Part shown: piece by piece, positions 26,600 to 34,912 of the stretch
Position numbering within the stretch: position 1 is the first letter of the stretch
Layout of the letters: the number at the start of each line of letters is the position of its first letter
DNA from: Sansalvadorimonas sp965243775
Lineage (GTDB): Bacteria; Pseudomonadota; Gammaproteobacteria; Pseudomonadales; Endozoicomonadaceae
DNA: 64,000 bases
Direction of reading: 5' to 3'
Assembly (NCBI GenBank): GCA_965243775.1
Contig: CBDEWF010000137.1
Location: 22,452-86,451, forward strand
The notes under the pieces: generated by a model
Database searches by the model: none
Told to the model about the DNA's origin: nothing
What the model saw: the letters and a program-made list of their open reading frames with translations, nothing else
Made by a program: the position numbers and the translations under genes

Positions 26600-27346
26600 T
26601 TATAGATCCGCTGGATTCATAACCTCTAGTTGACTTTCACTCTCCCACTGATCATCCCCTTCACCTTGTAAATGGAATAGAGGTTGTTGTTCATCCTCAA
26701 GATTGGCATTTTTTTGTGACAGAGAACTTTTTTCATTACATAATTCTATTATTGCGGTACGGGCTGCCTTGAGCACTTCTATTTTTGTATGACTACACGG
26801 GGTTCGGCAACGCTTTCTGGCTGTATCTTCTCTGAGATAGCCATATTTTGTAAGAGTATCCTCCAGTTCTTTGGTAGCACAAGTTAAACCCCTCCTTAGT
26901 TCCCGTTCAGCTTGATTATGACGAGCTTTTTCCAATGTATTCGCTCGCCTGGATGATCTTTGTTTGACTTTGCCTTTCTGATCCGGTGCAGCCTTGACTC
27001 TTTTTTTTGGGGTGGAGGACGATGAGGAACTGTGTCCTGCTGACGAACCGGACTTTAGCTGCTTCCCTTTTTGAGTTTGAGATTCTGCCTGTTTTTTTTG
27101 ATGTAATTTAGATATATCAATTTTAATCGTCCTTTGTTCATGACATTTTCGTGTAGCTACAGGTATATCACTACCATCTGAGTCTTTTGTGAGACTAGAC
27201 CTTTTCCTTTTAACATCAGGAAGTTTGCAGCTTCGGACTGGTGCTACTTTCGAGCCTGTCTTAGACGGTATTGTTAAGGTTCCTGCAACTGGTACTGGTA
27301 CCGCTGCCGACACTACCGAAGGTGTAACGCTTGATCTTGTCTTCAT
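26600..27346 (-). CDS. Basic helix-loop-helix-like protein with nuclear-localisation-like clusters
   Basis: 248 aa, with no relation to known bacterial families that I recognise. Residues 1-130 are low-complexity, Ser/Lys/Pro-rich and probably disordered. They carry two monopartite NLS-like clusters, KRKR (46-49) and PKKRVK (113-118). Residues about 136-208 have the layout of a eukaryotic bHLH domain. The basic region KARHNQAERELRR has His143, Glu147 and Arg151, the E-box-reading positions of class B bHLH proteins. Helix 1 follows to about 166, then a loop of about 20 residues with three Cys, then helix 2 HTKIEVLKAARTAIIELC with the K..xxLxxA...I..L pattern. A short Leu-containing acidic tail ends the protein. 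Its ribosome site GGGTGGGG precedes the ATG. It is flanked by maeA and decR, both ordinary genes. A secreted nucleomodulin is an inference. Confidence 0.6.
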   Translation of the reverse strand: MKTRSSVTPSVVSAAVPVPVAGTLTIPSKTGSKVAPVRSCKLPDVKRKRSSLTKDSDGSDIPVATRKCHEQRTIKIDISKLHQKKQAESQTQKGKQLKSGSSAGHSSSSSSTPKKRVKAAPDQKGKVKQRSSRRANTLEKARHNQAERELRRGLTCATKELEDTLTKYGYLREDTARKRCRTPCSHTKIEVLKAARTAIIELCNEKSSLSQKNANLEDEQQPLFHLQGEGDDQWESESQLEVMNPADL

Positions 27347-27471
27347 TTTTTCCCCACCCTTTTATCACCCGTATGACCAATTCATCTTTCAGGATTGGAC
27401 AGTCGGCAGCAGGCAGGTGTCAGTAACAATGCTGTCAGTAGCAATGATATTAGTGGAATAGGCTTGGTTGA

Positions 27472-27924
27472 TTATAGTGGCAAAGCAGTAGTGTACTTGA
27501 TCTGCTCCATGGCAAAGCTGGAAGATACCTTGCTCAGGTCAGGAATGGCTTTGATCAGCGTCTTGTAAAAACGGTCATAGGCGTGAATGTTTTCCACAAC
27601 TACCCTCATCATGTAGTCCCAGTCTCCCCCCATGCGATAGAGCTCAACAACTTCATCAAAAAGGGAAACTGTGCAGGCAAAGTGCTGCAGCCAGTCTTCA
27701 TTATGGTTACGGGTTTTCAGATGTACGAAAACGGACAGGGGTAGCCCGACCTTGTCCTGATCCACCAGTGCAACCCGCTTTCGAATAACACCATCATCCT
27801 CAAGCTTTCGGATACGCTTCCAGCAGGGGCTTGGCGACAGGTCAACTTTTTCTGCCAGATCGTTCAGGGAGAGTGAGGCGTCTTCCTGCAAATAACCAAT
27901 TATTTTTCTATCTTTTTTATCCAC
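27472..27924 (-). CDS. decR: DecR-type Lrp/AsnC regulator of cysteine detoxification
   Basis: 150 aa Lrp/AsnC protein: an N-terminal helix-turn-helix (LNDLAEKVDLSPSPCWKRIRKLEDDGVI) and a C-terminal RAM domain. The ending SSFAMEQIKYTTALP is nearly the same as that of E. coli DecR (YbaO), which activates the cysteine desulfidase operon in response to cysteine. It is transcribed divergently from cyuA (gap 135 bp to the chosen start), matching that role. Confidence 0.88.
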   Translation of the reverse strand: MDKKDRKIIGYLQEDASLSLNDLAEKVDLSPSPCWKRIRKLEDDGVIRKRVALVDQDKVGLPLSVFVHLKTRNHNEDWLQHFACTVSLFDEVVELYRMGGDWDYMMRVVVENIHAYDRFYKTLIKAIPDLSKVSSSFAMEQIKYTTALPL

Positions 27925-28059
27925 TGAAATAATTTCCCAAATTATCAGGATAAAGGAAAAATTATTTTAACATTGTCGTTAGTCACCCCCATAGAGAAAA
28001 TACTTTTCTCCTGTTCCAGCCTTATCATGATCTCGCAAACTATCGACAAGGATAAAACC

Positions 28060-29340
28060 ATGTGGCGTCCAGAATGGGACGGCTTTGTAGCCATCATCAA
28101 AGATCGTGTTAAACCCGCCCTGGGATGTACTGAACCTGTATCTACGGCGTTGGCTGCAGCCCATGCAACACATCTCCTTGGCTGTCAGCCTGAGTGCCTG
28201 GATATTCTTGTCAGCGGCAATCTGTTGAAGAACGGCATGGGGGTTGGTATTCCCGGCACCGGAGAAGTCGGCCTGCCCATAGCAGCGGCTCTTGGCAGCA
28301 TCTGCGGAGATCCTGAAAAAGGTCTTGAGGTTCTGGCAGATGTGACACCGAATTACGTTGAGTCAGCCCGTAAAATGGTCGACCATGAAAAAGTTTCCAT
28401 TGCCGTTAAAGAAACCTCTTCTGTGCTTTATTCCGAGGTACTGGCTACTGCCGGAAACAACAAAGCCCGGGTCATAATCAGAGACCACCACACCCGCGTA
28501 ACTCTGCAGGAACTCAATGGTAAACCGGTGATGGCGGCATCCATCCAGGACTCAATACCAGACAAGAAAACTGCCACACCGCAAATGTCTATCCAGTCTA
28601 TTTACGAGTTTGCGACCACAGCGGACCTAAACAAACTGACGTTTATTGAGGAATCTGCCCAACTCAACGGTGCACTCAGCAAAGCGGGCCTGTATGAAGA
28701 CTTTGGCCTGAAGATTGGGAAAACCTTCAAGAGGAATATTGAGCGGGGCTTGCTAACAGAAGATCTTTCCGTTCTGGCACAAATGCGCTCCTCGGCAGCA
28801 TCTGATGCACGTATGGATGGTGCCATGCTGCCAGCAATGAGTAACTCCGGCAGTGGTAACCAGGGCATTGCTGCAACCATGCCTGTCGTTGCTGTTGCAG
28901 ACCAGATTGGCGCGTCGAAAGAGCAATTGATCCGGGCACTTATTCTCAGCCACCTTTCCGCAATTCATATCAAGTCCCACCTGAACACACTTTCTGCCTT
29001 GTGTGGCGCAACCACAGCAGCAACAGGGGCCAGTGTCGCCATTACCTGGCTGCTCGGCGGTAAACTGAAAGAGGCCAGCAATGCCATATTTAATATGTTT
29101 GGCGATGTCACTGGCATGTTCTGTGACGGTGCTAAAACCGGCTGTTCCCTGAAGGTGTCTACTGCCGCATCAGCAGCCGTCAAAGCAGCCCTGATGGCTC
29201 TTGATGGTACCCGTATTACCGGCCACGAAGGCATCATCGAAGATGATCTGGAAAAAACTATCGATAATATTGGCCTTCTGGGTAATCAGGGCATGGCAGA
29301 AACGGACTCCATGATTCTGAAAATCATGACATCCAAATAA
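28060..29340 (+). CDS. cyuA: L-cysteine desulfidase CyuA (UPF0597/YhaM family)
   Basis: 426 aa. Breaks L-cysteine to pyruvate, ammonia and sulfide using an iron-sulfur cluster. Candidate cluster cysteines are in KPALGCTEP near the N-terminus and in MFCDGAKTGCSLKVS near the C-terminus. Other family marks are GVGIPGTGEVGLPIAAALG, ARMDGAMLPAMSNSGSGNQG and LSHLSAIHIKSHL. I chose the ATG at 28060 (MWRPEWDGF) with AAGGA 8 bp upstream, over a TTG frame extension to 27973 that lacks homology. DecR next door is the probable regulator. Confidence 0.92.
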   Translation: MWRPEWDGFVAIIKDRVKPALGCTEPVSTALAAAHATHLLGCQPECLDILVSGNLLKNGMGVGIPGTGEVGLPIAAALGSICGDPEKGLEVLADVTPNYVESARKMVDHEKVSIAVKETSSVLYSEVLATAGNNKARVIIRDHHTRVTLQELNGKPVMAASIQDSIPDKKTATPQMSIQSIYEFATTADLNKLTFIEESAQLNGALSKAGLYEDFGLKIGKTFKRNIERGLLTEDLSVLAQMRSSAASDARMDGAMLPAMSNSGSGNQGIAATMPVVAVADQIGASKEQLIRALILSHLSAIHIKSHLNTLSALCGATTAATGASVAITWLLGGKLKEASNAIFNMFGDVTGMFCDGAKTGCSLKVSTAASAAVKAALMALDGTRITGHEGIIEDDLEKTIDNIGLLGNQGMAETDSMILKIMTSK

Positions 29341-29408
29341 AATAAACTGCAGCTTCATCTCCTGAAAGCCGTTCAGGAAAGAGCAACATTGTTGCTTAAT
29401 AGGATATG

Positions 29409-29438
29409 GAAAAAGCCTGAGGTCAAGTCCTCAGGCTT
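29409..29438 (-). terminator. Intrinsic terminator between cyuA and the SCP2-like gene
   Basis: AAGCCTGAGG/CCTCAGGCTT with a 6-nt loop (29413-29438). The T run (complement of 29409-29414) favours termination of the minus-strand gene; it may also serve cyuA. Confidence 0.8.
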
Positions 29439-29446
29439 ATCACAAC

Positions 29447-29848
29447 TCAGGCAGCGGCTTTCTTTTTCTTATTTCCTTTCAGCATATCTGGCAGGGACTT
29501 CTTAACCGCTTTCTGGAACCACATAACCTGCATGGGGTTACCTTCCACACGGATAGTTTTATCCTGAATTCCCTTCATAAAAATAGCCTGACCTTTAGGA
29601 TGAGTCAGAGCACTCCAGCCCAGGGCCGAGTTGTCAAAGCGAATGGCAAACTCAGGTGTTTCAACAACCTTTCCAGCAGAGGATGTGACTCTTTCATCCT
29701 TAACGGTATAGCTGCGACAAACTCCTTCCTCACTGGAGATTTCAAAAGTCATATCCTTTCCTTCAAGCGTTTTCTTGAATTCTGGCTTATTCCTGCTGGC
29801 ACGCTTCATCATCACGCCCAGAGCCAGTAGCAGAAGTTTAAATTTCAC
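29447..29848 (-). CDS. SCP2 sterol-binding domain-like protein
   Basis: 133 aa from a GTG at 29848 (MKFKLLLLALGVMMK); the open frame extends to an ATG at 29926 without obvious homology. After a hydrophobic N-terminus comes an SCP2-like lipid-binding module: KDMTFEISSEEGVCRSYTVKD, PEFAIRFDNSALGWSALTHPKG and GIQDKTIRVEGNPMQVMWFQKAVK. It ends with a Lys-rich tail. Role unknown; SCP2-like folds usually bind hydrophobic ligands. Confidence 0.65.
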   Translation of the reverse strand: MKFKLLLLALGVMMKRASRNKPEFKKTLEGKDMTFEISSEEGVCRSYTVKDERVTSSAGKVVETPEFAIRFDNSALGWSALTHPKGQAIFMKGIQDKTIRVEGNPMQVMWFQKAVKKSLPDMLKGNKKKKAAA

Positions 29849-30033
29849 ACGGCCCCCATTGATGACAGATATTATCTGTCCACATTCTACAAGCAAACGG
29901 GTCATCCTCCAGTGCAGAGATGACATAAGGTTTGGTTAATAGAGTCGGCAATGCAGCGCTAAATCTGGAAACGCTGCAAACTTTTGTCAATAGAAGCCTG
30001 ATCTGGAGTTTGAAGAGCCTGGCTGGATAAGGG

Positions 30034-30309
30034 TTAAGCGTTTACAGCTTCTTTCAGAGCCTTGCCGGGTTTGAAGGCCACTGTGTTACTGGCAGGAATT
30101 TCTATCTCTTCACCTGTCTGGGGGTTCTTGCCCCTGCGGGCACCGCGGGCTCTCTGGCTAAAGGAACCAAAACCGACAAGGTTAATGGTTTCCTGGCGCT
30201 CCAATGCCTGGGTAATCTGCTTCAGTATCACGCTGAGAGCCTCTCCGGCTTTGTCCTTGCTCAGATCAGCCTGATCTGCAATAGCTGCAATAAGTTCAGG
30301 TTTGCGCAT
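30034..30309 (-). CDS. HU-family DNA-binding protein
   Basis: 91 aa nucleoid protein. It starts MRKPELIAAIADQADLSKDKAGEAL and has the DNA-grasping arm sequence GFGSFSQRARGARRGKNPQTGEEI and ending NTVAFKPGKALKEAVN. HU dimers bend DNA non-specifically. It is more like HU-alpha/beta than IHF because it keeps the RxxRxGRNPxTG-type arm (here ARRGKNPQTG). Confidence 0.93.
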   Translation of the reverse strand: MRKPELIAAIADQADLSKDKAGEALSVILKQITQALERQETINLVGFGSFSQRARGARRGKNPQTGEEIEIPASNTVAFKPGKALKEAVNA

Positions 30310-30631
30310 AACTCCCTCTCGAATCCATATGTTTTATTCTTTTTATTTTTCCCCAGCAGAGGCCCATCCAGAACCCCGGAGACTGAGAGCATGCTGCACA
30401 GAAATGTGTCAACACGGCCACTCACATTAAATCAGCACAGAGATCAGGGCAACACCAAATATGCATATTTCCACTAATTAACAGCCCGCCTGTGACAAAG
30501 TTTCTGAAAAACCAATGATATAGATGGAAGCACTCAAGGATTTTATAATCCGTAATATTTGCAACGGTAAATGTAATCACGCATGCTGCGACAAAATACA
30601 GCCCGGATGTACGGGAGAATTTAAAAATTTT

Positions 30632-31159
30632 ATGCAGTCTTACCCGGTCAATTTTTTAGATCAATTTAACTTTCTGAATCAACACTGGTACAGCCCCAGT
30701 ACTCTACCCTGGAGCATTTCAAAAACCTGGAAACAGTGGCTGCTGGATGCCGGCTCGCTGACTCAGCGCCTTAAGGATACTTATCCGGGAACCTTTGAAG
30801 TTCAGGTACTCCATCACGACTGGGGACGACCGACAACGAATGAGCGTCACTTCCTATCAATGCCGGACCGGGAAATGGCCAGTATTCGTGAGGTTATTCT
30901 TCTTTGTAACAGGTCTCCAAAGGTTTTTGCCCGCAGCATTTTGCCAGCCACCAGTCTGGAGGGGAAAAACCGTCAGCTACTGAAGCTGAACGACAGCCCC
31001 CTCGGTGCATTTTTATTTGCCCAGCCAGACCTTGAACGTGGTCCTATCCAATTGACCAGAATACATGGCCATGATCAGACTGCGATATGGGGAAGGCGCT
31101 CGCGCTTTACCCTGGATAATAAACCCCTGGCTGTATGCGAATATTTTTTACCGGAATGA
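30632..31159 (+). CDS. ubiC: Chorismate lyase (chorismate pyruvate-lyase)
   Basis: 175 aa from the ATG at 30632, which has GGAGA upstream. The frame also has an ATG at 30524 that would add 36 Cys-rich residues with no ribosome site. UbiC splits chorismate into pyruvate and 4-hydroxybenzoate, the first committed step of ubiquinone synthesis. Visible marks are DAGSLTQRLK, REVILLCNRSPKVFARSILPATSL, SPLGAFLF and the C-terminal WGRRSRFTLDNKPLAVCEYFLP, which carries active-site Arg and Glu. It is followed by ubiA. Confidence 0.9.
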   Translation: MQSYPVNFLDQFNFLNQHWYSPSTLPWSISKTWKQWLLDAGSLTQRLKDTYPGTFEVQVLHHDWGRPTTNERHFLSMPDREMASIREVILLCNRSPKVFARSILPATSLEGKNRQLLKLNDSPLGAFLFAQPDLERGPIQLTRIHGHDQTAIWGRRSRFTLDNKPLAVCEYFLPE

Positions 31160-31187
31160 ATCTGGCAGTAACATTTTTTTAAAAAGT

Positions 31188-32066
31188 ATGAAAAATACCC
31201 TTTCGCTATCAACAACCAGAGTAAACAACTACATTCAGCTTACAAGGTTGAACCGGCCCATCGGTATTTATCTGCTGCTGTGGCCAACACTCTGGGCTCT
31301 CTGGCTGGCTGCCGATGGTTGGCCTGACCCTGCACTATTTATTATTTTTGTTCTTGGCACCGTGCTAATGCGCTCGGCGGGCTGCGTCATCAATGATTTC
31401 GCAGACCGAAATTTCGATGGACATGTAAAACGTACAAAAGACCGTCCAATGGCCATGGGCAAAGTCTCTGAGCGGGAAGCATTAATGCTCTTTTTAGCAC
31501 TGATGCTGACATCTTTTCTCCTGGTGCTGCAGACCAACCCTCTAACCATTGCTTTGTCCTTTGCCGGAGCCGCTCTGGCGGCAACCTACCCGTTTATGAA
31601 GCGGTTTACCCACTGGCCCCAGGCGTTTCTGGGAGCAGCTTTTGCTTGGGGTATTCCCATGGCCTGGGCAGCACAAAGTAATGCTATCTCTCCCTCAGCC
31701 TGGATTCTGTTTACTGCTTTCCTGCTGTGGACCGTGGCCTACGATACCCAGTATGCCATGGTAGACAGAGATGATGATTTGAAGATAGGCATTAAATCCA
31801 CTGCAGTTTTGTTTGGAAAAAAAGACAATCTTATTATTGTCATGCTCCAGCTTATGACCTTGGGAACCATGGTGGTTGCTGGCATTACCAGCCAGCTGGG
31901 AGTTTTCTACTTCCTCGGAGTCGCCTTTATGGGAGGGCTGTTTGCTTACCAGCTGACTCTGACCCACAACAGAAACCGTGACGGATGCTTCAAGGCATTT
32001 CTGTCCAACCACTGGGCCGGTGCTGCAGTATTGGTTGGGATTATCATTGATCGCTGTATTATTTAG
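31188..32066 (+). CDS. ubiA: 4-hydroxybenzoate octaprenyltransferase
   Basis: 292 aa membrane prenyltransferase. I placed the start at the ATG at 31188 (MKNTLSL), since residues before it in the open frame are the shadow of ubiC. The first Asp-rich motif NDFADRNFDGHVKRTKDRP and the second DTQYAMVDRDDDLKIGIKS bind the prenyl diphosphate through magnesium. About eight hydrophobic helices are visible. It attaches the isoprenoid tail to the UbiC product. Confidence 0.95.
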   Translation: MKNTLSLSTTRVNNYIQLTRLNRPIGIYLLLWPTLWALWLAADGWPDPALFIIFVLGTVLMRSAGCVINDFADRNFDGHVKRTKDRPMAMGKVSEREALMLFLALMLTSFLLVLQTNPLTIALSFAGAALAATYPFMKRFTHWPQAFLGAAFAWGIPMAWAAQSNAISPSAWILFTAFLLWTVAYDTQYAMVDRDDDLKIGIKSTAVLFGKKDNLIIVMLQLMTLGTMVVAGITSQLGVFYFLGVAFMGGLFAYQLTLTHNRNRDGCFKAFLSNHWAGAAVLVGIIIDRCII

Positions 32067-32110
32067 AGTTTGTTTTCAATTTAAGTTTCAGGCTCTTTAA
32101 TAAATCATTG

Positions 32111-32719
32111 ATGAAGAACACTCTGGCCCACCAGCTTTCCCGATATGTTCCAGAAGGCACAGAGAAGCTCTGTGCCTTCTGGCTGAAGGCCGGGAAAATT
32201 CAGCTGAAAGTAGCGACACCACGCAAGAGCAAACTGGGCGATTTCCGCTCCGCCCACCAAGGTCGCCCCCACCGCATCAGCGTCAACAACAACCTTGAAC
32301 CTCTACAGTTCCTGATCACCTTTACCCATGAAGTCGCCCATGCCCATAACTGGGATAGGTATGGAACAAGAGTCAAACCCCATGGAGCAGAATGGAAAAA
32401 AGCTTATGGCAGGCTGCTTCAGGATATTATTGCCTTGAATGTTCTCGATGCTAAAACAGCGGATATTCTGTACAAACACAGCAGGAACCCAAAAGCCAGC
32501 AGCGTCAGAGACTCTCATCTACAGAATTTATTACCACCTGCAGCAGGGCTGAGGCTAAATGATCTAGCCCCTGGTTCAACTTTTAAGACCCCCAGTGGGA
32601 GAGTATTCCGTTCCATACACAAGCTTCGTAAATACTGGCTATGCGAAGAGTGTTCCAGCGGTCATCATTATCGGGTTCTGGGCACTGTTTCTGTCAATAA
32701 ACAGTTGGAAACTGTCTAA
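32111..32719 (+). CDS. SprT-like zinc metalloprotease-type protein
   Basis: 202 aa. It contains the metal-binding motif FTHEVAHAHNW (HExxH plus a third His) and HGAEWKKAYGRLL, the pattern of SprT-like domains. A C-terminal part has a single CxxC (LCEECSSGHHYR), where SprT proteins usually have a zinc-ribbon; here only one Cys pair is evident. Bacterial SprT function is poorly known; eukaryotic Spartan homologues cleave DNA-protein crosslinks. Confidence 0.8.
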   Translation: MKNTLAHQLSRYVPEGTEKLCAFWLKAGKIQLKVATPRKSKLGDFRSAHQGRPHRISVNNNLEPLQFLITFTHEVAHAHNWDRYGTRVKPHGAEWKKAYGRLLQDIIALNVLDAKTADILYKHSRNPKASSVRDSHLQNLLPPAAGLRLNDLAPGSTFKTPSGRVFRSIHKLRKYWLCEECSSGHHYRVLGTVSVNKQLETV

Positions 32720-32727
32720 TTACTCAG

Positions 32728-32761
32728 CTGTCATATCTCTGTAATATTTTCTCGTTGTAAT
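32728..32761 (+). promoter_or_regulatory. Pho box and -10 element of the phoBR promoter
   Basis: CTGTCAT-ATCT-CTGTAAT (32728-32745) has the 7-4-7 layout of a PhoB site with one deviation from consensus. A TGTAAT -10 candidate begins 10 bp later (32756-32761), the normal spacing at PhoB-activated promoters. It predicts autoregulation of phoB, 48 bp upstream of its ATG. Confidence 0.8.
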
Positions 32762-32809
32762 GCGTCAAGTCTAATACATTTGCTGGCGGCAGGGTGAGTA
32801 CAACGAACC

Positions 32810-33505
32810 ATGACTATTTCAGCCAACAAAATACTGATAGTCGATGATGAGGCTCCCATCAGGGATATGATTACCGTGGCCCTTGAAATGGCTGGTTATC
32901 ACTGCCTTGAGGCTGATAATACCCAGACTGCCCATGCCATTATCATCGACCAAAAGCCGGATCTCGTTCTACTGGACTGGATGCTTCCATCGGTCAGTGG
33001 CCTTGAACTGGCCAGGCGTCTGAAACGAGATGAGCTGACAGCAGATATTCCCATTATCATGCTGACGGCCAAGGGCGAGGAAGATAACAAGATCCAGGGA
33101 TTGGAAAACGGGGCTGATGACTATATAACCAAGCCTTTCTCCCCCCGTGAACTTGTTGCCCGTCTGAAAGCGGTTCTTCGCAGAACCAATACAGCTAACC
33201 AAAGTGAACCTATAGAGGTTCTTGGAGTGACCCTTGATCCAATCAGCCACCGCGTCACCATTAATGGTGCCCCTACGGAAATAGGGCCGACTGAATATCG
33301 TCTTTTGCAGTTTTTCATGACCCACCAGGAAAGAGCCTATACACGCAGCCAGCTTCTGGATCATGTCTGGGGTGGCAATGTTTATGTTGAGGAGCGCACG
33401 GTAGATGTTCATATCCGCCGGTTACGCAAGGCTCTGGGAGAAGATCACGAGAAACTTGTACAGACTGTTCGTGGAACTGGTTACCGCTTTTCCATAAAGG
33501 CATGA
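32810..33505 (+). CDS. phoB: Phosphate regulon response regulator PhoB
   Basis: 231 aa. The receiver domain has an acidic pocket (VDDE), the phospho-acceptor Asp56 in LLDWMLP, a TAK segment and K in YITKPFSPREL. The OmpR-type winged-helix output domain (about 130-230) ends DVHIRRLRKALGEDHEKLVQTVRGTGYRF. It activates phosphate-starvation genes and is followed by phoR. Confidence 0.96.
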   Translation: MTISANKILIVDDEAPIRDMITVALEMAGYHCLEADNTQTAHAIIIDQKPDLVLLDWMLPSVSGLELARRLKRDELTADIPIIMLTAKGEEDNKIQGLENGADDYITKPFSPRELVARLKAVLRRTNTANQSEPIEVLGVTLDPISHRVTINGAPTEIGPTEYRLLQFFMTHQERAYTRSQLLDHVWGGNVYVEERTVDVHIRRLRKALGEDHEKLVQTVRGTGYRFSIKA

Positions 33506-33583
33506 CAAGCTGTAGGGCAACAGGGTAGCATCATTCACAAAGTGATTCTGTTTGCCATTTATCATGATTGACCGGAATATACC

Positions 33584-34912
33584 GTGAACCGCAACTGGCA
33601 ATCGTCTGTTTTAAAACGCCTGGCGGCATTTCTGGGGCTGAGCCTTGCTCTGGGTATCATTTTTGATCAGGTCATTATCTGCTTATTTCTGGCCTCTATC
33701 AGCTATCTGGGCTGGACGCTCCGCCAGCTGTTTATGCTGGGCAGCTGGCTGGATATGAGCACTTCCCTTGAAGAACCCCAGGAACCACCTACCAGCCGTG
33801 GAGTTTGGGGAGATATCTTCGATAGTATCTATCGTCTTATGCGTAAGCAGGAAAAGCTGCGGGATCGACTTCAGGCAGTTATTGACCGGGTTCAGGAATC
33901 AACCTCAGCTCTTCAGGATGCCGTGGTTATGACTAACCGCCATGGTTTGATTGAATGGTGGAACCCTGCCGCAGAGCAAATTTTTGGCCTTCGTGCCCCT
34001 GATGACCAGGGCCAACTGATTACCAACCTGATAAGGCACCCTCAATTCACATCCTATTTCGAGCAGAAGTCCTACCAGGAGCCACTTGATCTTCCTTCAC
34101 CGGTCTCTGAAGAACGCAGGCTACTCTGTTCAATAACCCTGTATGGCCCTGATAACCGACTGATTATCGCCCGGGACAACACCAGGATTTATCACCTTGA
34201 GCAGATGAGCAAAGATTTCGTGGCTAATGTCTCTCATGAGCTGAGAACACCTTTAACTGTAATTACCGGTTATCTGGAAACACTGACAGACACAATGAGT
34301 CTGATGCCTGAACCTTCTACCCCGATTCTGCCCAAAGCCCTTGGGCAGATGCAGTCCCAGTCAGATCGCATGGGCAATATCATTGATGACCTGCTGATCC
34401 TGTCCAAACTGGAAACCGCTGACAGCCAGCAGGGTGTACAGCCTGTTTCTCTGAAGCCTTTAATAGAAACAATTATCGAAGATGCCCGATCATTCAGTGC
34501 TGACAAGAGCCATGAATTCAGCTTTAACTGCTCCCCGGAAGATCAGGTATTGGGGAGTGAGAAGGAACTTCGCAGTGCAATTTCCAACCTTCTATTTAAC
34601 GCCGTAAAATACACACCGGAGCAGGGAAAAATTTCTGTACGCTGGACTGTCAGCCTCAATACCGGCTATCTGACAGTCAAAGATAATGGTATTGGAATTG
34701 ATCCCCTGCATATTCCCAGGCTGACAGAAAGATTCTATCGGATCGACAAGAGCAGACATGCAACTACGGGAGGCACAGGACTCGGCTTGGCCATAGTTAA
34801 GCATGTTCTGCTCAGGCATGATGCTAATTTGCTGATTAAGAGTCGACCAGGAAGAGGAAGCAGTTTTACCTGCCAGTTTCCACACAGCCGGTTAGTAAGG
34901 AGAGCCGCCTGA
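33584..34912 (+). CDS. phoR: Phosphate regulon sensor histidine kinase PhoR
   Basis: 442 aa, GTG start. Two closely spaced hydrophobic helices at about residues 15-55 anchor it, with almost no periplasmic loop, as in E. coli PhoR. A PAS-like domain (ALQDAVVMTNRHGLIEWWNPAAEQIFG) precedes the H-box FVANVSHELRTPLTV with His218. The ATPase domain has NLLFNAVKYTPEQG (N box), VKDNGIGID (G1) and GTGLGLAIVKH (G2). Its stop codon touches the stop of the convergent H-NS-like gene with no spacer. Confidence 0.96.
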   Translation: MNRNWQSSVLKRLAAFLGLSLALGIIFDQVIICLFLASISYLGWTLRQLFMLGSWLDMSTSLEEPQEPPTSRGVWGDIFDSIYRLMRKQEKLRDRLQAVIDRVQESTSALQDAVVMTNRHGLIEWWNPAAEQIFGLRAPDDQGQLITNLIRHPQFTSYFEQKSYQEPLDLPSPVSEERRLLCSITLYGPDNRLIIARDNTRIYHLEQMSKDFVANVSHELRTPLTVITGYLETLTDTMSLMPEPSTPILPKALGQMQSQSDRMGNIIDDLLILSKLETADSQQGVQPVSLKPLIETIIEDARSFSADKSHEFSFNCSPEDQVLGSEKELRSAISNLLFNAVKYTPEQGKISVRWTVSLNTGYLTVKDNGIGIDPLHIPRLTERFYRIDKSRHATTGGTGLGLAIVKHVLLRHDANLLIKSRPGRGSSFTCQFPHSRLVRRAA

